Shown here in pieces: positions 9,800-17,290 of a DNA stretch of 64,000 bases. Source of the DNA: SAR92 clade bacterium H231 (GTDB lineage Bacteria; Pseudomonadota; Gammaproteobacteria; Pseudomonadales; Porticoccaceae); NCBI GenBank assembly GCA_025153775.1, contig JAOALC010000001.1:62001-126000 (forward strand), written 5' to 3'. Numbering within the stretch: position 1 is the stretch's first letter; each line of letters starts with the position of its first letter. Position numbers and translations under genes: made by a program. The notes beneath the pieces were generated by a model. The model saw nothing but the letters and a program-made list of their open reading frames with translations, was not told the origin of the DNA and did no database searches.

Positions 9800-9815
9800 A
9801 TGACTGCTCAGTCAT
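9800..9815. promoter_or_regulatory. Second palindrome type in the divergent promoter region
   Basis: ATGACT-GCTC-AGTCAT is a perfect 6+4+6 palindrome between the two TAGCC-type operators. A single copy was seen. It might bind another regulator or be chance. Confidence 0.3.
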
Positions 9816-9865
9816 GGGGCCCAAGGTGTTGCAATGGGATGATTGGCAACACTGTTTTAAACCGG

Positions 9866-9894
9866 TTGCTTTTGTTTAGCCGTATGGCTAATAT
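9866..9894 (+). promoter_or_regulatory. Promoter with embedded operator TAGCC-N4-GGCTA (copy 2) for the FAH-family gene
   Basis: A weak -35 TTGCTT (9866-9871) and -10 TAATAT (9889-9894) are 17 bases apart. The perfect palindrome TAGCCGTATGGCTA (9877-9890) fills the spacer and shares its final TA with the -10. A protein bound here would block RNA polymerase. The start codon of the FAH-family gene is at 9930. Confidence 0.6.
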
Positions 9895-9929
9895 TATCGC
9901 ATATTGATAATTTTATTGAGGTGGACTTT

Positions 9930-10856
9930 ATGGGGTTTAGGTTGGCAAATATCGGCGGCAGGGCGGCTCTGGTGTCCGGTGAGTCTTACTATGATCTGGA
10001 GAAAATAAGTCATGGTGATTTTTCACAGGACCCGATGGAAGCGCTTGAGGCGCTCTCAGAGCTATCTGCGCTCGACGCTCAATTAGAACATTTTGAGCCC
10101 AGTGGCCAGCTTGCGGATATCGAGCTTGGCCCCCCAGTGCCAAACCCCAAAAACTGTTATGCGGTGGGGCTTAATTATCGCAATCACGCCGAAGAATCGA
10201 ATATGGCGATCCCCCCGGTGCCGATGGTGTTTACTAAGCATTCCTCGTGCATAAGTGGTCCCACTGCCGATATTGAAATGCGCAGTGATTATGTTGATTA
10301 CGAAGCCGAGCTAGTTGCAGTTATCGGCAAGCCCGGCAAGGACATTCGTCGAGACGATGCTTGGCAACATGTGGCCGGTCTCTGTGTGGGGCAGGATATT
10401 TCTGATCGTCCGATGCAGTTTAGCGCGGCTCCGCCACAGTTTAATCTAGGTAAATCCTTTGATACCTTCGGCCCCATAGGTCCGGTATTGACTTCGCTGG
10501 AGTCCTTAGACGATTACCATTCTATGGAAATACGCTGTGACGTAAGTGGGCAGCTGCGGCAGAGTGACAATGTCGATGATCTAATTTTCGATATTCCTTT
10601 TATAATTGCCTATCTGTCTGAAATTGTGACCTTAAATACCGGAGATGTGATTTTCACCGGAACGCCAGCCGGTGTTGGTGTTATCGATGGCAAATATCTG
10701 CGCGATGGCGAAATACTAACCACCAGCATTGAGGGGCTCGGAACCCTGCGTAATCGCTGTGTGAGGGTGGCTGACCATTCTCGCGCAGATATCGTACCCG
10801 AGGCTTTTTCTAAGCTGGTGGCTGCAGCCCGTGAAAAGGCCGCGGCACATCAGTAA
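9930..10856 (+). CDS. Fumarylacetoacetate hydrolase (FAH) family protein
   Basis: The 308-residue protein carries the FAH C-terminal domain: GLNYRNHAEE, FTKHSSCISGP, the metal-binding acidic stretch DYEAELVAVIGKPG, and TGDVIFTGTPAGVG near the end. Family members use Mg2+/Mn2+ to hydrolyse C-C bonds of acylpyruvates or to hydrate/decarboxylate ring-fission products of aromatic pathways. The ATG at 9930 is preferred over an in-frame GTG nine bases earlier because GAGGTGG sits at the right distance. Its divergent partner is a TonB receptor, and its promoter carries the repeated TAGCC operator. In this island it could process the product of the extradiol dioxygenase at 20.6 kb; that link is inference. 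Confidence 0.88.
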   Translation: MGFRLANIGGRAALVSGESYYDLEKISHGDFSQDPMEALEALSELSALDAQLEHFEPSGQLADIELGPPVPNPKNCYAVGLNYRNHAEESNMAIPPVPMVFTKHSSCISGPTADIEMRSDYVDYEAELVAVIGKPGKDIRRDDAWQHVAGLCVGQDISDRPMQFSAAPPQFNLGKSFDTFGPIGPVLTSLESLDDYHSMEIRCDVSGQLRQSDNVDDLIFDIPFIIAYLSEIVTLNTGDVIFTGTPAGVGVIDGKYLRDGEILTTSIEGLGTLRNRCVRVADHSRADIVPEAFSKLVAAAREKAAAHQ

Positions 10857-10884
10857 ACCTCTGTATTGTTGATGGTTGTCGAGT

Positions 10885-11745
10885 CTAAATGCCGGTGACC
10901 TTTTCCAGGGTTGTATTGGTTATTGCTTGATAGGTCTGGGTCAGAAAGCGGATAACTTTTAGGGGAAGCGGATCTGCCACCTCTTTTGCAATTTCGGGGC
11001 GATAGAGCAGGGACTGGTACCAGGCTTCCAGACCCGGGTGTAAGCGCTTGAAGGGGTAGCCGGTTGATTTTAGGCGGTGAGCGTAAATAAACCAGACTAT
11101 ATCGATGATAGTGATTCTATCACCCAATAGAAATTCTTGATTGGCAAGCTGCGCTTCCAATGATGTAAATTTTCGTTTAAATCTCTCTACTGAGTTGGTG
11201 GCCTGTTCTGGGGTAATACCCTGTTTTGCCAGATCGCGCCAAAAGGCAAGCTGCACCTGTTTATGACTGTCTTTTTTCCCCTCTACAGTGCCTTCGCTGG
11301 ATGCTAGTGTATCAAGAGCCTCTGGCGGTTTGCCGATCAAAAATTTCGGCAGGGAGAAGCCAAAGGTCAATGTCCGCAGATCGAGGTGCAAATCATTCTC
11401 GGCGTTGAGTTGCTCTAAAACAGATTCCCTCTGCTGGGCAGGAATTAATTTTGGGGTCTCGAATCGATCATCGAGGTAGCTGACAATATCATTGCTCTCG
11501 ATATGTACTTCGCCGTCATGTATCAGTGCCGGAATAAGCCCGCGAGGATTAATACCAAGATACCATTCGCTGTAGTTTTTAGCTTTTAATAAATTGATCG
11601 GGTGTGACACCCAGTCAACGCCTTTGAGATTGAGCACGATACGCGCTTTTTGAGAGCATGAGGAGCTGCTGAAATGAAAGAGATGTAATCCCTTCCATTC
11701 TGTGACTTCCTTGGTTTTGATGTCTTTGGAGTATAGTTTAACCAT
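10885..11745 (-). CDS. Glutathione S-transferase family protein (GST 1)
   Basis: This is a 286-residue protein with an N-terminal thioredoxin-like domain (HLFHFSSSSCSQKARIVLNLKG; NPRGLIPALIHDG with the cis-proline; ESNDIVSYLDD) and an all-helical C-terminal domain (LLGDRITIIDIVWFIYAHRL). The ATG at 11745 has GGAG about 11 bases upstream; an in-frame start 45 bases earlier lacks one. It is longer than ordinary GSTs, in the size range of LigE/LigF beta-etherases, but nothing specific to those can be claimed. It lies convergent to the FAH-family gene within the island. No TAGCC operator lies in its 160-base upstream gap, so its regulation may differ. Roles could be isomerisation or glutathione-dependent cleavage of a pathway intermediate. 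Confidence 0.85.
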   Translation of the reverse strand: MVKLYSKDIKTKEVTEWKGLHLFHFSSSSCSQKARIVLNLKGVDWVSHPINLLKAKNYSEWYLGINPRGLIPALIHDGEVHIESNDIVSYLDDRFETPKLIPAQQRESVLEQLNAENDLHLDLRTLTFGFSLPKFLIGKPPEALDTLASSEGTVEGKKDSHKQVQLAFWRDLAKQGITPEQATNSVERFKRKFTSLEAQLANQEFLLGDRITIIDIVWFIYAHRLKSTGYPFKRLHPGLEAWYQSLLYRPEIAKEVADPLPLKVIRFLTQTYQAITNTTLEKVTGI

Positions 11746-11906
11746 ATTAGTAGTCGCTCCTAATGTCTCTCTGTAACCCCAGAGTAACAAGCAGTAATAT
11801 TATCGCTGCTGTTACCACTGTAAGCATTGGATTCCAGCCGTTGAGCAGCGAGGGAACGCCGCACTGTCTGTCGGCTAGCCCACTCTTGTTTTAGGCTGAA
11901 TATTGG

Positions 11907-13415
11907 TTAGTTCTTATTTTTGGCATTTTCAATGGCGGCTTCAGCCCAGGGTATACGATCTTCAGGGCCCCCAAAGGTATCCATATCAAATAGAATTTCC
12001 ATAATCTCGACGCCTCGCTCTTCACCGGCGGGCCAATTTGCAATGATTTTCTGCATCTCGGTAACGCGCTCGGGATACTGAGCTGATAGATCGATGCTTT
12101 CAGTGGGATCGGTGAATACGTTGTAGAGTTCCAACCTATCGCCAGTAATTAACTTCCATGGCGGTTGATACAGAGAGGTATTGTCAAAGCCGGTGACTAA
12201 ATAGTCTGGTTTTCTGGTTATCTCGCCCTTGGATAGCGAACGCCATTGAGATGCGCCATCAATATCGTCTGGGATGTCGTCGGAGCCGCCAACGGCGTCT
12301 AGCAAGGTTGGCAGTACATCCGAGACAGAGATAAATTCATTATGGGTGCCTGGGTTGATCTGATTGGGCCACCAGAGAAGGGCGGGCACTCGCACACCGC
12401 CCTCTAAAGTGCTTGTTTTGGTCCCGCGCAGAGTTCCATTGTCGCTGCCGCCGTCATAGGAGAATTTGGCAAATTCCTCGAGGGTGCTAAATGGTACTGG
12501 CCGATCAAAAAAGAATGTCCCTAGGTCGGCAAGCTTTCTTAATGTGGATGCAAGTTCCGCTTCGCCGCCTATTAACCCACCGTTGTCGCTGGCAAACAGT
12601 ATTAGAGTGTTGTCGAGCATATCGCGTTTTTTAAGCGCCTCGATAACACGGCCAATTTGATGATCTAATTCCGACACCATGGCCGCATGGACACGCCTAT
12701 TGGGATTGCTGATCTGACTGTATTTATTGATGCCCGCCTGTGGTGCCTGGTTGGGCATATGGGGTGCGGCCATCGCCAGATAGAGAAACAACGGCTGCTG
12801 TGATTGGTACTCTTCGATTAGGTGAACGGCTTCATCGCCCAACAGATGAGTTGCATAACCCTCTTCGCGAACGGTTCTGCCGTTGCGCTGCCAGTCATGC
12901 CCGCCACCATGGTTGTGATCCCAGTAGCCAATACCACCACTTAGAAAACCATAAAAGTGCTCAAAGCCCCTTGCCGGGGGCGCATAGGCGGGGATGTAGT
13001 TACCCAGATGCCATTTGCCGACCATCAGACTTTGATAACCCAGAGCATTGAGGTACTGAGGCAGAATTTGCTCATCCAGGTCCAGACCAAGTTGCTGATT
13101 TTTAGCAATAGCCCTGCTGATGCCTAACTTTCTAGGAGATTTGCCTGTCATCAAGGCGGCTCTGGTAGGGCTACAGGTAGGCTGAGCATAAAAACGGTCA
13201 AGCTCAAGTCCCTCGGCAGCAAGACGGTCAATATTGGGCGTATTAATTTCGCTACCATGGTAGCCGACATCATTCCAACCTAGGTCATCAGCTAATATCA
13301 TTACAATATTAGGTCTTGGGGGGTTGGCTTCAACGGCATAGGCCGAGCCATAAATGTTGAGTAGTAGAGCTGCGACAAGCCCCATAGACTGGAAACTGAA
13401 TTTTAAAATTTGCAT
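11907..13415 (-). CDS. Secreted sulfatase (type I, formylglycine-dependent)
   Basis: This 502-residue sulfatase of the alkaline-phosphatase superfamily has a signal peptide ending near residue 27 (GSAYA), so it probably acts in the periplasm. The metal-binding aspartates D43-D44 lie in ILADDLGWNDVGYHG. The activation motif C81-S-P-T-R85 has the cysteine that anaerobic or FGE-type enzymes convert to formylglycine, and ALMTGKSP follows. It removes sulfate esters; the substrate may be an aryl or sugar sulfate. In this setting a sulfated phenolic or algal compound is plausible, but that is inference. No sulfatase-maturing enzyme is in the window. Its promoter holds a 28-base perfect palindrome containing the TAGCC operator. 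Confidence 0.93.
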   Translation of the reverse strand: MQILKFSFQSMGLVAALLLNIYGSAYAVEANPPRPNIVMILADDLGWNDVGYHGSEINTPNIDRLAAEGLELDRFYAQPTCSPTRAALMTGKSPRKLGISRAIAKNQQLGLDLDEQILPQYLNALGYQSLMVGKWHLGNYIPAYAPPARGFEHFYGFLSGGIGYWDHNHGGGHDWQRNGRTVREEGYATHLLGDEAVHLIEEYQSQQPLFLYLAMAAPHMPNQAPQAGINKYSQISNPNRRVHAAMVSELDHQIGRVIEALKKRDMLDNTLILFASDNGGLIGGEAELASTLRKLADLGTFFFDRPVPFSTLEEFAKFSYDGGSDNGTLRGTKTSTLEGGVRVPALLWWPNQINPGTHNEFISVSDVLPTLLDAVGGSDDIPDDIDGASQWRSLSKGEITRKPDYLVTGFDNTSLYQPPWKLITGDRLELYNVFTDPTESIDLSAQYPERVTEMQKIIANWPAGEERGVEIMEILFDMDTFGGPEDRIPWAEAAIENAKNKN

Positions 13416-13442
13416 GATGTGGGCCGACTGGTTTTTATTAGA

Positions 13443-13473
13443 ACTATTTTAGCCGATAGGCTAAAATAGTCAA
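13443..13473 (-). promoter_or_regulatory. Sulfatase promoter with long palindromic operator (copy 3)
   Basis: On the minus strand TTGACT (-35, plus positions 13468-13473) and TAAAAT (-10, 13446-13451) are 16 bases apart. The operator TAGCCGATAGGCTA (13450-13463) fills the spacer. It lies within a perfect 28-base palindrome (13443-13470) with 12-base arms around GATA, the most symmetric copy of the set. The sulfatase start codon is at 13415, about 30 bases from the -10. Confidence 0.75.
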
Positions 13474-13563
13474 TCACATGTTTGAAGGTCTACCTATTTA
13501 TCAGGATGGTATTACTCAGAGCCACTCAGATTCCCTTGCTTGCATAAAAACACATATCTATTC

Positions 13564-13577
13564 TAGCCGTCAGGCTA
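13564..13577. promoter_or_regulatory. Operator TAGCC-N4-GGCTA (copy 4), distal
   Basis: TAGCCGTCAGGCTA is a perfect copy about 150 bases upstream of the sulfatase. On the minus strand a -10-like TAGAAT begins at the operator's last TA, but the -35 is poor. It may mark a second upstream sulfatase promoter or an auxiliary repressor site. Confidence 0.6.
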
Positions 13578-13727
13578 ATTTGTTGGGCGTGAGTTTCTCC
13601 CCTGCTGGGCATTAGTTTTCTTGAATAGCGCTATTTCAGTGTAACTTTGCGAGCATCAAAAATGTTGGGGCTACCAGTGTCGAATGACTTTATGGATGAT
13701 TTTGTTTAACAGCAGGCAGTAATAGGC

Positions 13728-15308
13728 CTAGGTTAGCTGAATTTTTAATTGATCAATCAGCTTGCCCAGCTGGTCTTTTAAACTCTCAGAGCTGTCTGTA
13801 TAACAGAGCCCATAAATCTGCCTGTCCGGCCTCAGTAGGGCTAATGCAACGTTATTATCTTCGGCCCAGCGCTGCAGTAGGCCCTCTTTATCGATACCCT
13901 GACCCTGGTCTCCCAGATGAAAACCGGCTAAAGGTGCCTGTAAGAAATCGGTATTTTGTTGGCTGAGCAATGGGCCGGGGTCGGTATTAAATCCAACAAC
14001 TGAAAATTCATCATCGAGCAGGCTATCTAGTAGAACGCAATCGCCATTACTTAGGGTGACCATACTTTGACGCAGCATGTAGCGATCGAGTGAGTGTGGA
14101 TCCTGAGCAAAAATACCATCCCCGAGCCGCCACTGCTGACCAAATTTAATCGAGGATACAAGTACCGGAATTAACCGTCCGAGCATCAGAAATAGGTCAC
14201 GGGCCAATGCTTTTAGGGGATTGCGCGTTTGAATAATATCGCCATGGGTAATAGCCAGCTTAATCACTTCCTCTACATGGGGCCGCCGTTCACTATGATA
14301 GCTATCGAGAATCCTAGCATCCCATTGGCCGCTTAATACGCCAGCAAGCTTCCAGTTTAGATTGTATGCATCCCGTATACCCGAGCAGAGTCCCTGACCT
14401 AGAAATGGAGGCATTTGATGAGCGGCATCACCGAGCAAAAAGACTCTTCCTTTTTTAAATTGATCTGCCAGCAGGGCATGGAAGCGATAAACTTTTGCCC
14501 GAATAAGACTGCCATCTCGCTCGTTAAGCTGACTGTTAAGTCGACCAATATGGGGGGCCATCAGAGCGCGAACATTATCTTCATTTTCAACATCCCCATG
14601 GTCATCTGTATCATTAAGCATAAACTCCCAGCGTATATGGCCTGGTTCGCAGGGAATAAGTGATGTAGGCCGAGTTGGGTCGCAAATCTGATAGGCCTCA
14701 TCTTTGATCTGGATACTTTTATCCAGAATCAGATCACAGACTAGCCAGGGTTCGTCGCAGCCCAAATCCTGCAGCCCAAAGCCGCCCAATTCTCTTGTGC
14801 TGCTTGAAGCTCCGTCACAGCCTAGCAGGTACGAGCATTGGACATGTTGCGACTCTGTACCATTGATATCGGTGATCTTTAGGGTTACTCCAGAGCTGTC
14901 CTCATGGAGTTCTTCGAGCTGCCAGCCAAGAAATTGATCAACTGAATCGCAATCGTCGACAGTTTCTCGAAGATATTTTTCGAGTTGGGGCTGGGAAAAA
15001 AACGTACTGTTGGCCCAGTAGTGAACTCTGTCAGATTCCGACAGATCCTGATGAAGAAGCGTCCAGTTAAAGCCATTGAGGAATGAAATAAATCCAAGCT
15101 CGCGACCGGCTTCCTTGATTCTTTCATGCAGCCCTTGGGATTGAAAAATTCGCATGACCTCGCCATCGTAATGAACCGCTCGAGGAATTTCATAGATATC
15201 CATATTAGGCTCTACTACTAATGTATTTATGCCTTGCTTACCTAGCAAAGAAGCCATCATTGCGCCGGTGGGTCCATAGCCAATAATTGCAACATCGTAA
15301 CTTTTCAT
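13728..15308 (-). CDS. FAD-dependent aromatic hydroxylase (MhpA/PheA-like)
   Basis: This 526-residue class A flavoprotein monooxygenase starts with the Rossmann fingerprint DVAIIGYGPTGAMMASLLGKQG. It has the DG motif (LLGCDGASSSTR) near residue 165 and the second FAD motif GDAAHQMPPFLGQG near residue 295, followed by a C-terminal thioredoxin-like region. Relatives hydroxylate phenols, phenylpropionates or resorcinol-like rings with NAD(P)H and O2, giving catechols for ring cleavage. The ATG at 15308 begins directly at the FAD fold; upstream in-frame ATGs would run through the operator and promoter. The promoter holds a TAGCC operator. It may supply substrate to the extradiol dioxygenase at 20.6 kb. 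Confidence 0.9.
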   Translation of the reverse strand: MKSYDVAIIGYGPTGAMMASLLGKQGINTLVVEPNMDIYEIPRAVHYDGEVMRIFQSQGLHERIKEAGRELGFISFLNGFNWTLLHQDLSESDRVHYWANSTFFSQPQLEKYLRETVDDCDSVDQFLGWQLEELHEDSSGVTLKITDINGTESQHVQCSYLLGCDGASSSTRELGGFGLQDLGCDEPWLVCDLILDKSIQIKDEAYQICDPTRPTSLIPCEPGHIRWEFMLNDTDDHGDVENEDNVRALMAPHIGRLNSQLNERDGSLIRAKVYRFHALLADQFKKGRVFLLGDAAHQMPPFLGQGLCSGIRDAYNLNWKLAGVLSGQWDARILDSYHSERRPHVEEVIKLAITHGDIIQTRNPLKALARDLFLMLGRLIPVLVSSIKFGQQWRLGDGIFAQDPHSLDRYMLRQSMVTLSNGDCVLLDSLLDDEFSVVGFNTDPGPLLSQQNTDFLQAPLAGFHLGDQGQGIDKEGLLQRWAEDNNVALALLRPDRQIYGLCYTDSSESLKDQLGKLIDQLKIQLT

Positions 15309-15342
15309 GTTTTGGAGCCTTACGCGGACAAATTTTAAGCGC

Positions 15343-15370
15343 ATATTAGCCATTTGGCTATTTTTGTCAA
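15343..15370 (-). promoter_or_regulatory. Flavin hydroxylase promoter with operator (copy 5)
   Basis: On the minus strand a perfect -35 TTGACA (plus positions 15365-15370) and -10 TAATAT (15343-15348) are separated by 16 bases. The palindrome TAGCCATTTGGCTA (15347-15360) sits in the spacer and overlaps the start of the -10. The start codon is at 15308. Confidence 0.75.
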
Positions 15371-15468
15371 GAAAGGGATTGGCGAAAACCAAACAAAGTT
15401 TTACTCGGACTGTTTGTTGGTACTAATTAGTCCTGTGACTGGTGAAAAAAAATCAATGATTAACTTCC

Positions 15469-15497
15469 TTGACATAAACTAGCCGAATGGCTAACGT
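15469..15497 (+). promoter_or_regulatory. MmsA-like dehydrogenase promoter with operator (copy 6)
   Basis: A perfect -35 TTGACA (15469-15474) is followed after 17 bases by a weak -10 TAACGT (15492-15497). The palindrome TAGCCGAATGGCTA (15480-15493) fills the spacer. The predicted leader to the ATG at 15674 is about 170 bases. Confidence 0.65.
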
Positions 15498-15673
15498 GCT
15501 GAACCTAGGCTTTATAATGAAAGACTTCAGATTAATTTAAGGTGTTTCGTAGAGTTCAATAACGCAGCCAAAGCCCTGCAGAATAGGGTTTGGATACTGC
15601 ATTAGATATGACAGGACGCCGTTGATAGGTTTTCACTACAGCTTTAATCGGAATAGAGGAAGGTGAGTTTTTT

Positions 15674-17152
15674 ATGATTAATCATTTTATAAATGGGGCA
15701 GCAGTTGCAGAGGGGGGTTATCCATCAGATCTTTTTAATCCATCAAATGGCAGCAAAATTGGTACTGTCTTAAACGGTGGTGCCGATGAGCTGGATTTGG
15801 CCGTACAGGCTGCCCATATAGCTTTTCAATCTTGGTCAATCACAGGCTTGGGTTACAGAGCAAATGTACTTTTAGCCTGCCGTCAGCAGGTTATGGACCA
15901 TCGCGACGAGCTAATTGAAATTTGCGTGGTCGAAGCGGGCAAGACATTTGCGGATGCTGCTGCTGAGGTTGATAAAGGTATTGAGGGACTTGCCTATGCT
16001 GCCAGTGTTGGCAGCTGGTTGCGCTCCGCGACAACACAAAACGTTTCGTCGGGAATTGATGTTGTTGACGCTCGCTACCCAATTGGAGTTGTCACTACAG
16101 TCAGTCCATTTAATTTCCCCGTTATGATCCCATTGGTGCAATGCGCAATGGCAATTGCATGCGGCAACACTGTTGTTGCGAAACCAAGCGAAAAAGTCCC
16201 CTCAGCCTTTCGTTTAATCGCTGAGCTTATGCACAGAGCTGGCTTGCCCAGTGGCGTTTTAAATGTGGTGAACGGTGGTCGCGAAGTAGTTGAGTCCATG
16301 ATCGAGCACCCCAGTGTGGCCGGATTAAGCTTTGTTGGCAGCACGCCAGTGGCCAAACACTTAAGGATTAGGGGCATTGAGAACGATAAGAGAGTCCAGG
16401 CATTTGGCAGTGGTAAAAATCATATGATTGTACTACCTGATGCGGAATTGGATATGGCTGCAGATGCGGCAGTATCAGCCGCCTTCGGTGCGGCAGGTCA
16501 GCGTTGTATGGCAATCTCGGTCGTCGTCGCTGTGGGTGATATCGGCGATCAGTTGGTGACTAAAATTGCTCAGCGTATTCCCGATATTGTCGTCGGTTCA
16601 ACGGCAGATGCCGCTGTTCAGCTGGGCCCGGTGATTAGTCCCGAAAGCAAGCAGCGGATTCATGGCTTTATCGAAGGCGTAGAGTCCTCCGGTGCGTCAC
16701 TCATCATCGATGGACGTCTGCAGGACGATCAAGACGGATGGCTAGTAGGTGCTAGTCTTGTCGATCATGTAAAGCCTGGCATGCCAGTCTACGATCAAGA
16801 AGTGTTTGGGCCGGTACTCTGTGTTGTTAGAGCGTCAACGTACAAAGAGGCAATGGACATAGTGGCAAGTCATCCGTTGGGTAATGGCGCCGCTATATTT
16901 ACCCGCGATGGTGGCGCTGCCAAGCGTTATGCAGATGATATACAGGCGGGAATGGTTGGCATCAATGTGCCTATACCTGTGCCACCTTGGAGCCATAGTT
17001 TTGGCGGCTGGAAGGCTAGTGCGTTTACTGATAGCAAAATTAGCGGCCCCGAGTCTCTGAATTTTCACACTCGAATTAAAGCGATTATCAGCCGCTGGCC
17101 AGATCCGGCAGAAAGTAAAGTCGATCTGGGTTTTTTAAAGACCGATCGCTAG
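15674..17152 (+). CDS. CoA-acylating (methyl)malonate-semialdehyde dehydrogenase-like enzyme
   Basis: This 492-residue aldehyde dehydrogenase is of the MmsA type. The catalytic cysteine is C278 in GAAGQRCMAIS, the family signature, and TVSPFNFPVMIPL and PSEKVPSAFRL follow the MmsA pattern. Near the C-terminus the family signature appears as MVGINVPIPVPPWSHSFGGWKAS. MmsA enzymes oxidise methylmalonate or malonate semialdehyde to propionyl- or acetyl-CoA with NAD+ and CoA, releasing CO2. In the island it could handle a C3/C4 semialdehyde released late in a ring-cleavage route. The RutE-like protein at 21.7 kb belongs to a family acting on malonate semialdehyde, which is suggestive but not proof. 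Its promoter carries the TAGCC operator. Confidence 0.88.
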   Translation: MINHFINGAAVAEGGYPSDLFNPSNGSKIGTVLNGGADELDLAVQAAHIAFQSWSITGLGYRANVLLACRQQVMDHRDELIEICVVEAGKTFADAAAEVDKGIEGLAYAASVGSWLRSATTQNVSSGIDVVDARYPIGVVTTVSPFNFPVMIPLVQCAMAIACGNTVVAKPSEKVPSAFRLIAELMHRAGLPSGVLNVVNGGREVVESMIEHPSVAGLSFVGSTPVAKHLRIRGIENDKRVQAFGSGKNHMIVLPDAELDMAADAAVSAAFGAAGQRCMAISVVVAVGDIGDQLVTKIAQRIPDIVVGSTADAAVQLGPVISPESKQRIHGFIEGVESSGASLIIDGRLQDDQDGWLVGASLVDHVKPGMPVYDQEVFGPVLCVVRASTYKEAMDIVASHPLGNGAAIFTRDGGAAKRYADDIQAGMVGINVPIPVPPWSHSFGGWKASAFTDSKISGPESLNFHTRIKAIISRWPDPAESKVDLGFLKTDR

Positions 17153-17211
17153 GAGGTCAAGGCAACTGCCGCACTGATAACAGTTGCCATCACCAAATAT
17201 CGATGTTAAAT

Positions 17212-17225
17212 TAGCCAAATGGCTA
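17212..17225. promoter_or_regulatory. Operator TAGCC-N4-GGCTA (copy 7)
   Basis: TAGCCAAATGGCTA is a perfect copy, one base from copy 8, giving a 15-base centre-to-centre tandem upstream of receptor 2. Confidence 0.7.
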
Positions 17226-17226
17226 T

Positions 17227-17240
17227 TAGCCATGTGGCTA
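17227..17240. promoter_or_regulatory. Operator TAGCC-N4-GGCTA (copy 8) with -10 of receptor 2
   Basis: TAGCCATGTGGCTA is followed by TATATT (17239-17244), a good -10 that begins with the operator's last TA as at the other sites. The -35 would fall inside copy 7. The receptor start codon is at 17291. Confidence 0.7.
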
Positions 17241-17290
17241 TATTGCAGATAAATAAAAATATTGAAAAGCCAATACCTGAGGGGAGTAGC

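Larger units (their letters stand above)
13416..13727. other. Intergenic region between sulfatase and flavin monooxygenase with two operators
   Basis: These 312 bases hold the sulfatase promoter with its operator (13443-13473) and a second operator at 13564-13577. No coding sequence is convincing and no terminator is seen for a transcript entering from the right. Confidence 0.6.
15309..15673. other. Divergent promoter region between flavin hydroxylase and MmsA-like dehydrogenase
   Basis: These 365 bases contain two operator-embedded promoters pointing outward (15343-15370 minus, 15469-15497 plus). The remaining ~170 bases before the dehydrogenase are an untranslated leader with a strong ribosome-binding site (AGGAAGGTGAG) at 15657-15667. 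No gene is seen. Confidence 0.6.

Noticed and set aside
17219-17290. Earlier in-frame ATG for TonB receptor 2
   Set aside because: It would put the tandem operators and the -10 inside the gene and place 24 residues before the signal peptide.
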